From contig DYNN01000001.1 of assembly GCA_020721045.1 (NCBI GenBank), forward strand, positions 19,622 through 83,621: a DNA stretch of 64,000 nucleotides. Reading direction: 5' to 3'. The stretch comes from Thiomargarita sp. GTDB lineage: Bacteria; Pseudomonadota; Gammaproteobacteria; Beggiatoales; Beggiatoaceae. The first letter of the stretch is position 1. Each line of letters opens with the position of its first letter. The position numbers and the translations under genes were made by a program. The notes under the pieces are model-generated. The model was not told the DNA's origin and searched no databases. It was given only the letters and a program-made list of their open reading frames with translations. Below, piece by piece: positions 30,568-39,363 of the stretch.

Positions 30568-30957
30568 ATGCCTTCACAACCCAGTAAATTAATTGAAATT
30601 TTTGATAATTCCTACCCAGAACGTGATTACACAATTCACATTCGCATACCCGAATTTACCTGTTTATGCCCTAAAACTGGACAACCTGATTTTGCAACGT
30701 TATATGTAGATTATGTACCGGATAAAAATTGTATTGAATTAAAGTCATTAAAAACTTATATTTGGTCTTTTCGTGACGAAGGTGCTTTTCATGAAATGAT
30801 TACTAATCAAATACTTAATGAATTGGTCAATGCGTGTAAACCACGTTTTATGCGTTTAAAAGCTGAATTTAATGTACGTGGTGGCATTTATACAACTATC
30901 GTAGTCGAACACTGTTTACCTTCTTGGAAACCTTCTGTTGTCGTTCATCTGCCATAA
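30568..30957 (+). CDS. queF: NADPH-dependent 7-cyano-7-deazaguanine reductase
   Basis: QueF reduces preQ0 to preQ1 in queuosine synthesis. The 129-residue size is the small unimodular (YkvM) type. [15 protein letters not shown] holds the thioimide-forming Cys34 and Asp41, and [16 protein letters not shown] the NADPH-binding signature. The ATG at 30568 is preferred: AGGA precedes it and an upstream in-frame ATG adds 20 residues without family similarity. A queuosine precursor transporter gene is at 47726. The last 111 bases plus downstream flank are duplicated at 35363-35534. No preQ1 riboswitch was recognised upstream. Confidence 0.95.
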   Translation: MPSQPSKLIEIFDNSYPERDYTIHIRIPEFTCLCPKTGQPDFATLYVDYVPDKNCIELKSLKTYIWSFRDEGAFHEMITNQILNELVNACKPRFMRLKAEFNVRGGIYTTIVVEHCLPSWKPSVVVHLP

Positions 30958-31187
30958 AGTAATTGTATTTGACTTGTAAAATTGTGTTGGTATTTTATGA
31001 GAAATCTTATAGAATAAATAAGGAAAAGGAGACGATTCCCTTTTCTGGAAATTGAATGAGCAGCAGTTAGATGATCGAAAAAAAAGGGTAGCGTCCCCTT
31101 TACTCATTATATTATTTATAAATATATTAATTATGAGACCTTTGCACATTCCCTTTATATCACGTAAAATTTATATATAAAAAAACC

Positions 31188-31219
31188 GTAGGTCAGATTA
31201 GCGTAGCGTAATCGGACGC
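31188..31219 (+). repeat. REP sequence (GTAGGTC type)
   Basis: GTAGGTCAGATTAGCG then TAGCGTAATCGGAC, followed by GCATGTTTATCA. Related copies are at 43504-43534, 48624-48656 and, inverted, 48871-48906. The GTAG head followed by an imperfect palindrome is the layout recognised by RAYT transposases. Confidence 0.75.
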
Positions 31220-31241
31220 ATGTTTATCAACACGTAATCTA

Positions 31242-31415
31242 TAGGACGCAATAACGTTAGCGTTTTGCGCCGTATGTTTACGACACGATGTTGCCCAACC
31301 TATAGAATAAACGCCCTATTCAACTTAGTAATGATAGTAGTTTGTCATGATCAATTCTTTTAGGCTGATGTCGGTATTTCCATGCGGCGCAATACGCTAA
31401 CGCTATTGCGCCCTA
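31242..31415. repeat. inverted-REP-pair repeat, copy C
   Basis: Left end TAGGACGCAATAACGTTAGC and right end CGGCGCAATACGCTAACGCT...GCGCCCTA, with the shared spacer. With the REP at 31188 it fills most of the 501-bp gap between queF and the XRE regulator; the remaining part (31020-31110) holds GC-flanked A/T-rich inverted ends (AAGGAGACGATTCCC, AGGGTAGCGTCCCC) related to the MITE at 43546. Confidence 0.85.
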
Positions 31416-31458
31416 TAGCTCTTTTGACTCAACACCGTAAAGCATTGTTTTTTTTGCA

Positions 31459-31899
31459 TTATACGTCTCCAGACACATTTCCTGCTTTTAACAAGCTAAT
31501 CATTTGTTCTAAAGTTTCAATATGTTTTTTTAGCTGCATATTTTCTTTGTCACGTTCACTCAACAACAATTCTTTCTTCTCCAATTCATGCACACATTTT
31601 GTTTCAGTTAAATAAATATTATTTTGATGATGACCGTAATTTGTATGATTTTCTAATAGAATATTAAACGCAGTATGCTCATTCATTTCTAATAATTGCG
31701 ACAACTGCATTTCAAACACCTGCGCAATTTGGGCAAGACGCGACACGCACACATCCGTTTCTCCACGTTCAATCTTGGCATAACTGCTGACTGCGATTCC
31801 CAATTTCTGCGCAGTATCATCCTGCGTCCAGCCCTTCAGCAAGCGTGCCGCTTTGATTTTTTTATAAACTTCTGCACATTCGTTACGTTCGGCTGTCAT
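31459..31899 (-). CDS. XRE-family transcriptional regulator with C-terminal coiled coil
   Basis: A 146-residue DNA-binding protein. The start is the ATG at 31899, which has AGGAGG 4 bases upstream; the longer frame reads through that site. Residues about 12-65 form a Cro/CI-type HTH (ARLLKGWTQDDTAQKLGIAV, YAKIERGETDVCVSRLAQIA). Residues about 95-140 are a heptad-rich helix (ELEKKELLLSERDKENMQLK), suggesting dimerisation. The divergent neighbour is the secreted Cys-rich protein at 32122, a possible target. Similar stand-alone regulators sit in accessory regions and phage remnants; no antitoxin/toxin pair is evident. Confidence 0.85.
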   Translation of the reverse strand: MTAERNECAEVYKKIKAARLLKGWTQDDTAQKLGIAVSSYAKIERGETDVCVSRLAQIAQVFEMQLSQLLEMNEHTAFNILLENHTNYGHHQNNIYLTETKCVHELEKKELLLSERDKENMQLKKHIETLEQMISLLKAGNVSGDV

Positions 31900-32121
31900 A
31901 ACGCCTCCTAGCTGTTGCAATCATAGCTATCAATGGCTGTTTTCTGGTGGGCAAATCAGGGAGAATAGTTGCCATCTTTCGCTGCGTAATTAGGCGCAAG
32001 ATTTGTGTTGGCTTGCCCTTTTGGTTAGGGTTAGTTTAGCAAATTTTGGGTTGTGGTGGGCAAAATAAAAAGACATTTTGCCCACTCTACAGGGCTTGGC
32101 ATTAGTAAAGGAGAAGGTAAT

Positions 32122-32625
32122 ATGTTGAAGAAATTAGCTTTACTTGGAGCTTTGATAATAGGCTTCATTGGAAGTAGTGTATGGGCAGATGAGTCTGTAA
32201 AAAATGAGCTTCAAGAAATTAGAACTGTGCCGATGGTGACACTAAATGCTGAAACTATACGGGAAATTCCTCAAATTCCAATTATCTTTGAAGGAGTTAC
32301 ATACCAACCTGATGAATACCTTGCGTATTTTGATGCAGGATTGAAAATTGACTTATTCCTTATTCGGGGATTGGGTGAGCAGGGAAATGATGTTTTTTAT
32401 GCTTTCACTACTGCCAAAGAAGCTACATCAGGGTTGTGGTTATTGCCAGAACCAGATGTTAGCTTGGAAAACAATCTTAGAGCTGCCTGCACTGATGCAG
32501 AATGCGCTAGACAATATGATCGTGACTCTGCTTACTGCAGAAAACTACGAAACGCTAAAGCTAGAGCACTTTGCTGGGCAGCTGCCGCAGTTAGATATGG
32601 TGCTTGCCTAGCAGTGTGCAAATAG
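32122..32625 (+). CDS. secreted Cys-rich protein of unknown function
   Basis: 167 residues. The ATG at 32122 follows a strong AAAGGAGAAGG site and opens a signal peptide (MLKKLALLGALIIGFIGSSV, cleavage near VWADE). The mature protein has a mixed middle region, then a C-terminal Cys-rich helical segment: CTDAEC, SAYCRKL, ALCWAAAAVRYGACLAVC, six cysteines in all, which would fit disulfide bonds in the periplasm or outside. The Ala-rich CWAAAAVRYGACLAVC end recalls small secreted bacteriocin-like or lysozyme-inhibitor-type modules, but I cannot name a family. The stop is followed by an 11-bp-stem hairpin. Confidence 0.6.
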   Translation: MLKKLALLGALIIGFIGSSVWADESVKNELQEIRTVPMVTLNAETIREIPQIPIIFEGVTYQPDEYLAYFDAGLKIDLFLIRGLGEQGNDVFYAFTTAKEATSGLWLLPEPDVSLENNLRAACTDAECARQYDRDSAYCRKLRNAKARALCWAAAAVRYGACLAVCK

Positions 32626-32632
32626 TATCATA

Positions 32633-32673
32633 GTGGCTATCCCTATCCCTCAGCTTTGCTTTGGGATAGCCAC
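32633..32673 (+). terminator. hairpin between secreted protein and next gene
   Basis: Perfect 11-bp arms GTGGCTATCCC and GGGATAGCCAC, 19-base loop, 7 bases after the stop codon. No T-run follows; the next gene's AAGGAG begins 2 bases later. Could be a terminator, a processing site, or the stem of a mobile-cassette recombination site (the sequence ends GTTAGGC just before the next ATG). Confidence 0.45.
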
Positions 32674-32690
32674 CTAAGGAGTTGTTAGGC

Positions 32691-32942
32691 ATGATAAATA
32701 TAGTTGCAACTGGCATTAACAAAAACGATAAAACAAAACTTGAAATAACTATCTACATTTCAAAGCCATATTGGACAATACAAGGAGAGGAAGCTGCTTG
32801 TGATGTTAAGATTTCACCGTTATATGAAAATATATCACCTATCCATGGAATAGTACCTTTTCAAGCGTTGAAGTTAGCCATTGACTTACTAGATAACTTA
32901 ATAGGTACTATATCAAATAAGTATGACTTGACGTACCATTGA
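32691..32942 (+). CDS. hypothetical protein, 83 aa, DUF6968-like
   Basis: A small soluble protein. ATG at 32691 is used, with AAGGAG 9 bases upstream. The text ITIYISKPYWTIQGEEAACD, VKISPLYENISPIHGIVPFQ and ALKLAIDLLDNLIG is characteristic of a family of about 80-residue proteins seen as single genes in accessory DNA (I associate it with DUF6968). Beta strands come first and a helix after. Function unknown. It begins directly after GTTAGGC. Confidence 0.55.
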   Translation: MINIVATGINKNDKTKLEITIYISKPYWTIQGEEAACDVKISPLYENISPIHGIVPFQALKLAIDLLDNLIGTISNKYDLTYH

Positions 32943-32997
32943 TGCACCCTGCCGGTCTGGGTTTGTAACTAGCCTGTCGAAATTCTAGGATATCTCG

Positions 32998-33076
32998 TCC
33001 CGCCTCACCAGAGGCGGGATGCAGTCAGCGCGGTAGGGTGCATAAGCCATGGCATCATGCACCATTTCCATACGGC
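32998..33076. repeat. hairpin plus REP-like palindrome
   Basis: 32998-33019 is a perfect 9-bp stem TCCCGCCTC/GAGGCGGGA with a 4-base loop, a good intrinsic hairpin but without a T-run. 33033-33076 is a GTAGGGTGCAT...ATGCACC palindrome followed by ATTTCCATACGGC, related to 8856-8895. A fragment of the copy A-D right end (ACGCTATTGCGCCCTA) follows at about 33088. Confidence 0.55.
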
Positions 33077-33153
33077 ACAAGAAGCTCAACGCTATTGCGC
33101 CCTATAAGATTACGTGTTACACGGGTTAGGTCGGCTGCAAGAGTAAGTTAGAA

Positions 33154-34206
33154 CTATTTAGGCTTAACACTATTCGTATCCAAATCAAAAGTAAAAGAAC
33201 CAGATTGTTGATTCATTTTAATATCATAAACAGTTGTATTACCAAATGCGTTTGGCACAGACACACAAGGTACATGCAATTGACCAGTAAGTGAATAGTT
33301 TGCCATACAGTCATTTTTATTTGAAACAATTATTCCACAAGAAATTGGATTACTAATACATGCTTGTTTGCCAGCCTCAAAACCATCATCATATGTTGCA
33401 TCATGACTTAAATTAGATGAAGTACTATTATGAAAAGCTGATTGCCAAATGTCGGCAACATATTCTGGGTGGTCAATAAAAGGATTTCTATTACCTTGCC
33501 ATTCAAAAACTTTATCATTTCTTAGTCGCTCTTGCTCATCTGGTGGGTCTTGTCTATGCCATTCTAACAAGGATGCAAGCTTACCAATTTTTGTCACATT
33601 CGGTTGAGATTCATTCACATTGTCTGTTATTTCTAAGTCAGGTTCGTTATCTACTGTTCCCTCATAACGAACTGCCATATAAAAGATACCTCTGGCAATA
33701 TCTCCCTTAACTTTATCTGGTACTTCCCATGAATCATCATCGTATTTTACTAAAGGTGCTTCAGGTAAAGTTTTATTTCCACCATTATCAAAGTCTAATA
33801 TTCCTCTTGCAGTATTAACTGTTACTAACGATGGTCGTAAGTGATGTACATCAGTATAAGCTGGACAACTTTCTTGAGAAAAACCATGAGATTTAGGCCA
33901 AGTATGTTCCCGATTCCATTCACCTATATTACCGCCATGTTGCGATTTTGGTAAGGATTGTTGACTATAAATCAAGATAACATTATTAGTATTGTTTGGG
34001 TCTTCATCAGTTTCTTGTAGAATATCCCACACTTCTTTGTAATTATATTTTTTATGGTTAGCTATAATATTATGAAGAACTGATTTTAATACAACACCAG
34101 TTTTGTCTGTTGCTTCTGTATAATAGTCAGTGGGTATATCTGCTAATAATTTTCCTGTTGAAATCCATAACACTGACATACAAAGCATTTTACTATATGT
34201 ATTCAT
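33154..34206 (-). CDS. secreted endonuclease I family nuclease
   Basis: 350 residues. The ATG at 34206, preceded by AAGGAAA, opens a signal peptide ending near KLLADIP; an upstream in-frame start would put 21 extra residues before it. The core is the Endonuclease_1 (EndA/Vvn) fold: IYSQQSLP, WNREHTWPKSHGFS with the conserved His, and DVHHLRPSLVTVNTARGILDF, the beta-beta-alpha-metal active site, followed by KGDIARGIFYMAVRYEG and RNPFIDHPEYVADIW. This is a periplasmic or extracellular nonspecific nuclease. The C-terminal about 90 residues (DDGFEAGKQAC and beyond) are an extra beta-rich domain not part of the nuclease. Function could be nutrient scavenging or exclusion of foreign DNA. Confidence 0.88.
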   Translation of the reverse strand: MNTYSKMLCMSVLWISTGKLLADIPTDYYTEATDKTGVVLKSVLHNIIANHKKYNYKEVWDILQETDEDPNNTNNVILIYSQQSLPKSQHGGNIGEWNREHTWPKSHGFSQESCPAYTDVHHLRPSLVTVNTARGILDFDNGGNKTLPEAPLVKYDDDSWEVPDKVKGDIARGIFYMAVRYEGTVDNEPDLEITDNVNESQPNVTKIGKLASLLEWHRQDPPDEQERLRNDKVFEWQGNRNPFIDHPEYVADIWQSAFHNSTSSNLSHDATYDDGFEAGKQACISNPISCGIIVSNKNDCMANYSLTGQLHVPCVSVPNAFGNTTVYDIKMNQQSGSFTFDLDTNSVKPK

Positions 34207-34334
34207 CAATTTATTGTTTCCTTGTAAAATTTTTTGTTTTCTGTGCCTAATGCCAATGTTAAGCAGCAAGAGACATGGATGTAAATTGTCCGCTTCAACG
34301 ACTTGTTATCCTGAGTGTAGCCCGACCGTAGTCC

Positions 34335-34472
34335 CAATACCATTAAGTTAAGCGTTTCCCCCCCTTTTTTAAAGGGGGCAGGAGGGATTTAAGTAATTGA
34401 AATATAAAAAATCCCCCTCAATCCCCCTTTGGTAAAGGGGGAAGCAAAATTTCCTTAACTTAATGCTATTGG
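34335..34472. mobile_element. 138-bp MITE-like element, IS4-type ends
   Basis: Ends CAATACCATTAAGTTAAG and CTTAACTTAATGCTATTG are inverted. Inside are CCCCCTTTTTTAAAGGGGG and CCCCCTTTGGTAAAGGGGG, two G/C-run palindromes. A second copy in opposite orientation is at 43363-43500. The ends resemble the sequence just after the IS4-type transposase remnant (18708-18726), so the element is probably a non-autonomous derivative. It accounts for most of the 359-bp gap, with the REP that follows. Confidence 0.82.
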
Positions 34473-34483
34473 ACCGTAGTCCA

Positions 34484-34523
34484 CGTAGGATGATGTGCTG
34501 AACATCGCGAAGCGCATCCTACG
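34484..34523 (+). repeat. REP sequence (GTAGGATG type)
   Basis: CGTAGGATGATGTGCTGA and TCGCGAAGCGCATCCTACG form a long imperfect stem. The GTAGGATG...CATCCTAC pattern is a common REP class in gammaproteobacteria. Confidence 0.65.
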
Positions 34524-34565
34524 CGATGCTGTGGCGAAGGTATTGACGTTACCAATATATTTTTA

Positions 34566-34772
34566 TTAACGTTGCCATTGTGATGGCCAATCATCAAAAT
34601 CCCCAATTTCCATTTCTTGCACAATCAATGTATACAAAGCTTGTTCTGGAAAATCATTGAGCCGAATTTTCCAAATTTCACCATTGATTTCAGTTATATA
34701 AGGAAATTCAGCTTTATCTGTTTTATGCCAAACAGCAACTTGTTGTAAATAAAGCATTAATGCATTATTCAT
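34566..34772 (-). CDS. hypothetical protein, 68 aa
   Basis: A small soluble protein with three Trp residues near the termini and middle (VAVWHK, EIWKIRL, DDWPSQWQR) and an acidic C-terminal half. Its ATG overlaps the stop of the preceding gene (ATGA), so the pair is translationally coupled. No family recognised. The tight coupling to an exported protein suggests related function, but the 68-residue product itself has no signal peptide. Confidence 0.6.
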   Translation of the reverse strand: MNNALMLYLQQVAVWHKTDKAEFPYITEINGEIWKIRLNDFPEQALYTLIVQEMEIGDFDDWPSQWQR

Positions 34773-35278
34773 TGAGAAGCATTCTCTTTTTTAACACCGT
34801 ATTTTTCATTATATTCGCGATTAGTACGATTAGCACTACCGATAATCGCTTCATAAATAGCATCGCCTTCCAAACCTTTTTGCCGATTTTTTTCAACTAA
34901 ATATTCAAAAGTAGGTCCATCAGGATTACCATATTTTTCTGTATCTCTGGCTTGTAAATCAACCACTTCTTGCTTATTTTGCATCATTTCTCTGGCTTTC
35001 ACTCTTGCATCATGACGAATATCATGCGCGCGTTTTGCCCGTTCTTCTACACTGACACCTTCAGCAATCCATTGTTCATTCAAGTCAGGAATTTTATCGA
35101 CAGTATCATTATACCATTGACGTATCTCTTCATTACTTTTAGGTTGAACAGCTTCTGAGGAAACTTGTGGTGCTGACACATCAGACATAGTGACAACTGC
35201 ACTTTCTGCAACTGTTGTCATTGGAACAGAGAGCATGGTGAGTAAACTAATACAAAACCAAATAACCTTGTTTAACAT
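34769..35278 (-). CDS. exported hypothetical protein, 169 aa
   Basis: Begins with a signal peptide (MLNKVIWFCISLLTMLSVPM, cleavage near TVAESA). The mature protein is highly charged and mostly helical: KSNEEIRQWYNDTVDKIPDL, VEERAKRAHDIRHDARVKAR, EVVDLQARDTEKYGN. It could be an elongated periplasmic helical protein. No known family. It is the first gene of a two-gene unit with the 68-residue protein. Confidence 0.62.
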   Translation of the reverse strand: MLNKVIWFCISLLTMLSVPMTTVAESAVVTMSDVSAPQVSSEAVQPKSNEEIRQWYNDTVDKIPDLNEQWIAEGVSVEERAKRAHDIRHDARVKAREMMQNKQEVVDLQARDTEKYGNPDGPTFEYLVEKNRQKGLEGDAIYEAIIGSANRTNREYNEKYGVKKENASQ

Positions 35279-35362
35279 ATTATTTTTCCTAAATAAAAAG
35301 TTATTATAACATAAACCTTGTAAATAATAATTGTCGAAAAAGGGGACGCTTTCCCTTTATTC

Positions 35363-35534
35363 TTTATGCGTTTAAAAGCGAAATTTAATGTACATGGTGG
35401 CATTTATACAACTATCGTAGTCGAACACTGTTTACCTTCTTGGAAACCTTCTGTTGTCATTCATCTACCATAAAATAATTGTATTTGATTTGTAAAATTG
35501 TATTGGTATTTTATGAGAAATCTTGTAGAATAAA
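35363..35534 (+). pseudogene. queF: duplicated 3' fragment of queF and its downstream flank
   Basis: 172 bases align without gaps to 30847-31018 (constant offset 4516) with about nine mismatches, nearly all G-to-A or C-to-T in this copy. The fragment holds the last 36 codons of queF, still open to its TAA, plus 61 downstream bases. It lacks the active-site half, so it cannot make a reductase. It is preceded by AAAAAGGGGACGCT, the same type of end as the MITE at 43546. It fills most of the 307-bp gap before the sensor kinase. Confidence 0.88.
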
Positions 35535-35585
35535 GAACATTTCAAGCATGCGGCATCTTATAACTTCACTTCTTTCCCATTTCAT

Positions 35586-37307
35586 ATGCATACGTTATTA
35601 GAACGCCAATTACGCAAAGCTGGATTTGCTCACGATACCTTGCCCACAGATATGACGACGTGGCAAGAATTTTTGTCCCGCGTCGATCGCTCGTATGCTA
35701 ATGCAGATCGCGAACGGCAGTTGTGGGAAAAGAAAGTCGATACGCCTAAAGCAATCTCTGATATTTCAAAGGAAGAAACATTACAGTTGCATTCAGTACT
35801 AGCCGCAATTAGCGGTGGTTTGTGTGCGTTCGATCAACAAGGACAGCTACTTTTTCTCAATCCAACGGCAGAAGAATATCTGGGTGTTGAAAATAAACGC
35901 TTATCACTAGCTACAGCATTGGAACACTTTGAAATTCATAAAAAAAACAATATCGAACCGATTCCTGTTGCAATATTAATTGAACGTTTGTTGGCTGGTG
36001 CGTCTCATCAAGATAGCAGTGCTATTTTAAAACTCAAAGATATTAGTTTACCAGTTGCATTCATCATCAATCCTGTTATCCAAAATGATCAGATGATTGG
36101 CTCGGTTTTGCTATTTAGTGATATTAGTGAAATCAAAGCGGTAGAATCTGATCTAATTGCCGCTAAGGAATTTGCCGAAAAAGCCAGTCACGCAAAATCG
36201 CAATTCTTATCTAGCATGAGTCACGAATTACGCACGCCAATGAATGCTATCTTAGGCTATAGTGAGTTATTGAAAGAAGATTTGAGTTCTCCCATTGAAG
36301 AAATTGGTGAAGATGGCATTGCAGACATGCAACAATATGTCGCTAATATTTTGCAAGCGGGTTGGCATCTACTTGAATTGATTAATAAAGTATTAGATTT
36401 AACTCGAATTGAAGCAGGTAAATTAGAAGTTTTAATTGAAAAAGTTGAGTTAATCGATTTGATCAAGGAATGTACCAGTTTAATTACCCCACTTGCTGAA
36501 AAGCGCAATATCACAATTCTCAACAAAACAGCTTCAATGCGCCCACAAGATGCGCTGATCGACCGTGCACGGCTCAAACAAGTGTTGATTAATTTACTTT
36601 CTAATGCCGTCAAATATAATCAAGATAACGGTTCAATTACCATTACTTTAGAGCAAAAAAGCCCAAAATATATCCGCGTGTCTGTCATAGATACAGGTAT
36701 TGGGTTAAGTGAAGAACAAAAAAATAAAGTGTTTGATCCTTTTACACGTCTTAGCGGATTAAATTTAATAGAAGGTACGGGTATTGGTTTGACAATTACT
36801 AAACGCTTACTTGAAATTATGGACGGGCGAATTGGTTTAGACAGCGAATTAGGAGTAGGCAGTACTTTTTGGATTGAATTACCGACGGGCGATGTTGAAG
36901 GCAATGATGCTACAATTGTATCGTCAAATCACCATAAATATACCATGTTATATGTTGAAGACAGCCGTACCAATGTCAGTTTAGTTGCTCAGATTCTTAA
37001 AGCACGTCCAGAAATTGCGTTAATGTCAGCACATACCGGTGAAATGGGGCTGGAACTCGCACATTTACACCATCCAGACTTGATATTGCTTGATATTAAT
37101 TTACCCGGTATGGACGGTTTTGAAGTATTTAAATCGCTGCGTTCTGCTGAAGATACTCAAAATATTCCAGTACTTGCACTCAGTGCTAATGACACATCAC
37201 GCAACTTAGAGCGCGGACGTGAAGCAGGTTTTGCCCATTATATTATTAAGCCGTTAGATATTAAGAAATTTCTTGAATCAATTGACTCAGTCTTAGCGGC
37301 TCAATAA
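35586..37307 (+). CDS. hybrid sensor histidine kinase (PAS-HisKA-HATPase-REC)
   Basis: A 573-residue soluble hybrid kinase without membrane segments. An N-terminal helical linker is followed by a PAS domain (about 70-185, ALSGGLCAFDQQ-type core LFLNPTAEEYLGVE). The HisKA box FLSSMSHELRTPMNA has phospho-acceptor His213. The ATPase domain shows LINLLSNAVKYNQ, VIDTGIGLSEEQ, and GTGIGLTITKRLLEIM. The C-terminal receiver has Asp503 in LILLDINLPGMDG and ends with PLDIKKFLESID. A phosphotransfer protein would be needed downstream and none is adjacent. The queF fragment repeat lies just upstream, perhaps within its promoter region. Confidence 0.93.
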   Translation: MHTLLERQLRKAGFAHDTLPTDMTTWQEFLSRVDRSYANADRERQLWEKKVDTPKAISDISKEETLQLHSVLAAISGGLCAFDQQGQLLFLNPTAEEYLGVENKRLSLATALEHFEIHKKNNIEPIPVAILIERLLAGASHQDSSAILKLKDISLPVAFIINPVIQNDQMIGSVLLFSDISEIKAVESDLIAAKEFAEKASHAKSQFLSSMSHELRTPMNAILGYSELLKEDLSSPIEEIGEDGIADMQQYVANILQAGWHLLELINKVLDLTRIEAGKLEVLIEKVELIDLIKECTSLITPLAEKRNITILNKTASMRPQDALIDRARLKQVLINLLSNAVKYNQDNGSITITLEQKSPKYIRVSVIDTGIGLSEEQKNKVFDPFTRLSGLNLIEGTGIGLTITKRLLEIMDGRIGLDSELGVGSTFWIELPTGDVEGNDATIVSSNHHKYTMLYVEDSRTNVSLVAQILKARPEIALMSAHTGEMGLELAHLHHPDLILLDINLPGMDGFEVFKSLRSAEDTQNIPVLALSANDTSRNLERGREAGFAHYIIKPLDIKKFLESIDSVLAAQ

Positions 37308-37328
37308 ACATTCCAAGTCTATCACTAT

Positions 37329-38651
37329 TTAATTGATTACACGCCCATATAAATCATGTGCATCGGCATTAGTAATCATTACTTCAATTAAATCACCGGG
37401 TAGAATATCATCTCCTTCTTCAAAAGGAATGAGGACACAACCATCAATTTCAGGTGCTTCAGCAAAACTACGCGCATAAATTGTATCATCTATAATCTCA
37501 TCAACGATTACATCTGTTATTTGCCCAACACGGGTTTGTAATTTATCTGCGCTAATATCGTTTTGTAATGCCATTAGACGACTTAATCGTTCTTGTTTCA
37601 GCGATTCTGGTATAGGATTAGGCAATGCATTTGCGCTCGCACCATCAACTGGCGAATAAGCAAAAGCACCAACGCGATCCAGTTGAGCGGCAGTTAGAAA
37701 AGTTAAAAGTTGCTCAAAATCAGTTTCTGTTTCTCCCGGAAAACCAACAATAAACGTACTGCGTAAAGCAATTTCTGGACATAATGTCCGCCATTGTTGA
37801 ATTCGTTGTAACATATTTTCAGTATTTGCTGGTCGACGCATTGCTTTTAAAATAGCCGGACTGCCGTGCTGCAAAGGAATATCTAAATAGGGCAAAATAA
37901 CGCCTTCAGCCATTAAATGCACCAATTGATCAACATGTGGATAGGGATATACGTAATGTAATCGAATCCATGTGGGCAATTTTCCTAATTGTCGTGCTAA
38001 CTCAGTAAGTTGCGTTTTTAGTGGACGTCCTTGCCAAAAATCAATTCGATAATGCATATCAACACCATAAGCCGCAGTATCTTGCGAAACCAGTAATAAT
38101 TCTCGCACACCCGCATCTACTAACTGACTGGCTTCGTTCAAAATTTCACCAATCGGACGACTGACTAATGGACCACGTATAGTGGGAATAATACAAAAAC
38201 TGCACTGTTGATTACAGCCTTCCGCAATTTTCAGATAAGCGTAGTGACGCGGCGTTAATTTAATCCCACCCGGAGGCACTAAATCTAAATGCGGATCATG
38301 TTGCGGCGGTAATTGTTGATGGATGGCTGTCATCACTTCCTCAGTCGCATTGGGACCCGTAATCGCTAATAACTGCGGAAATTGCGCTTTTAAACGCTGA
38401 TCTTGCTTACCTAAACAACCAGTGACAATCACTTTACCATTTTCAATCATGGCTTCATGAATCGTTTCCAAAGATTCTTCAATTGCCTCATTAATAAAAC
38501 CACAAGTATTGATAATAACCAAATCTGCTGCTTGATATTCTGGCGTAATTAAATAACCTTCAGCACGTAATTGCGTTAAAATACGCTCAGAATCGACGGT
38601 TGCTTTTGGACAACCCAATGAAATAAAACCAATTTTAGGAATAGAAGACAT
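37329..38651 (-). CDS. rimO: ribosomal protein S12 methylthiotransferase
   Basis: RimO adds a methylthio group to an Asp of ribosomal protein S12. 440 residues, standard length. The N-terminal UPF0004 domain has [25 protein letters not shown] and TGCLGK, whose three cysteines bind one 4Fe-4S cluster. The radical-SAM motif CNQQCSFC follows with [10 protein letters not shown], and the C-terminal TRAM domain is present. [18 protein letters not shown] distinguishes RimO from MiaB. It is convergent with the hybrid kinase gene. Confidence 0.96.
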   Translation of the reverse strand: MSSIPKIGFISLGCPKATVDSERILTQLRAEGYLITPEYQAADLVIINTCGFINEAIEESLETIHEAMIENGKVIVTGCLGKQDQRLKAQFPQLLAITGPNATEEVMTAIHQQLPPQHDPHLDLVPPGGIKLTPRHYAYLKIAEGCNQQCSFCIIPTIRGPLVSRPIGEILNEASQLVDAGVRELLLVSQDTAAYGVDMHYRIDFWQGRPLKTQLTELARQLGKLPTWIRLHYVYPYPHVDQLVHLMAEGVILPYLDIPLQHGSPAILKAMRRPANTENMLQRIQQWRTLCPEIALRSTFIVGFPGETETDFEQLLTFLTAAQLDRVGAFAYSPVDGASANALPNPIPESLKQERLSRLMALQNDISADKLQTRVGQITDVIVDEIIDDTIYARSFAEAPEIDGCVLIPFEEGDDILPGDLIEVMITNADAHDLYGRVIN

Positions 38652-38811
38652 AGAGAATAGGCACGTTGAATAGATGACAGTATGAAATAATGCGTAAATT
38701 ATACCCTCTATTCAGTACTGACGCTTTATCATTTTGTGGATGAAAAATTATTATCTTGAATGTGATTTTATGCGAAAATGGGCATCATAAAAGACAAGAG
38801 GCAAAATTGAT

Positions 38812-39363
38812 ATGAAATTTATTTATTTGATAATTTACACTTATACGATATTTACCACGAGCCCAGTAAGTGCTGAATTGACTGCGTTTGAACAAAATGG
38901 AAAATGGGGTTATCAAAATGAGCAGGCACAAGTCACTATTCCGCCGCAATTTATCATGGCAAATGACTTTGATCAAGGCGTTGCCAGCGTGATCGACGAG
39001 CAAGGATGGGCTTTTATCAATACTCAAGGCAAAGTGATTATCAGACCGTTTATTTTTGATAATGGACCAGATTATTTTATCGAAGGACTCTCGCGTTTTG
39101 TTCAACACGGCAAAATTGGCTTTATTAATGAAAAATATGAAATTATTATCCCTGCACAATTTGATTTTGTAAGACCTTTCAATAAAGGTATGGCAGCTTT
39201 TTGTACAGGTTGTCAAACAGTCAAATTTGATGACGAACACAGTATAATACGCGGTGGCACATGGGGTTACATTAATAAAGAAGGACATATCCTAATTGAC
39301 CAAATTGCCTCCGAAATGGCATTAGACGAAATTAGTAACTCACAAGCATTTTCCAAAAAATAA
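38812..39363 (+). CDS. exported WG-repeat protein
   Basis: A 183-residue protein with a short signal peptide (MKFIYLIIYTYTIFTTSPVS, cleavage near SAEL). The mature part is built of WG-repeat units: NGKWGYQNEQAQVTIPPQF, GWAFINTQGKVIIRPFI, GKIGFINEKYEIIIPAQF and GTWGYINKEGHILID. WG repeats are beta-rich and thought to mediate binding; the ligand is unknown. Two cysteines (CTGC) sit in the third unit. The stop overlaps the next start by one base, so it is coupled to the HyfE-like gene. Confidence 0.85.
   Translation: MKFIYLIIYTYTIFTTSPVSAELTAFEQNGKWGYQNEQAQVTIPPQFIMANDFDQGVASVIDEQGWAFINTQGKVIIRPFIFDNGPDYFIEGLSRFVQHGKIGFINEKYEIIIPAQFDFVRPFNKGMAAFCTGCQTVKFDDEHSIIRGGTWGYINKEGHILIDQIASEMALDEISNSQAFSKK

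Noticed and set aside
31382..31615. 77-codon open frame overlapping the XRE regulator
   Set aside because: Starts inside repeat copy C and is antisense to the convincing HTH gene.
32626..32690. Integron attC site between the Cys-rich protein and the DUF6968-like gene
   Set aside because: The 3' core GTTAGGC and a strong stem are present, but the matching 5' core (GCCTAAC type) is missing and no second attC follows the next gene. Kept only as a hairpin.
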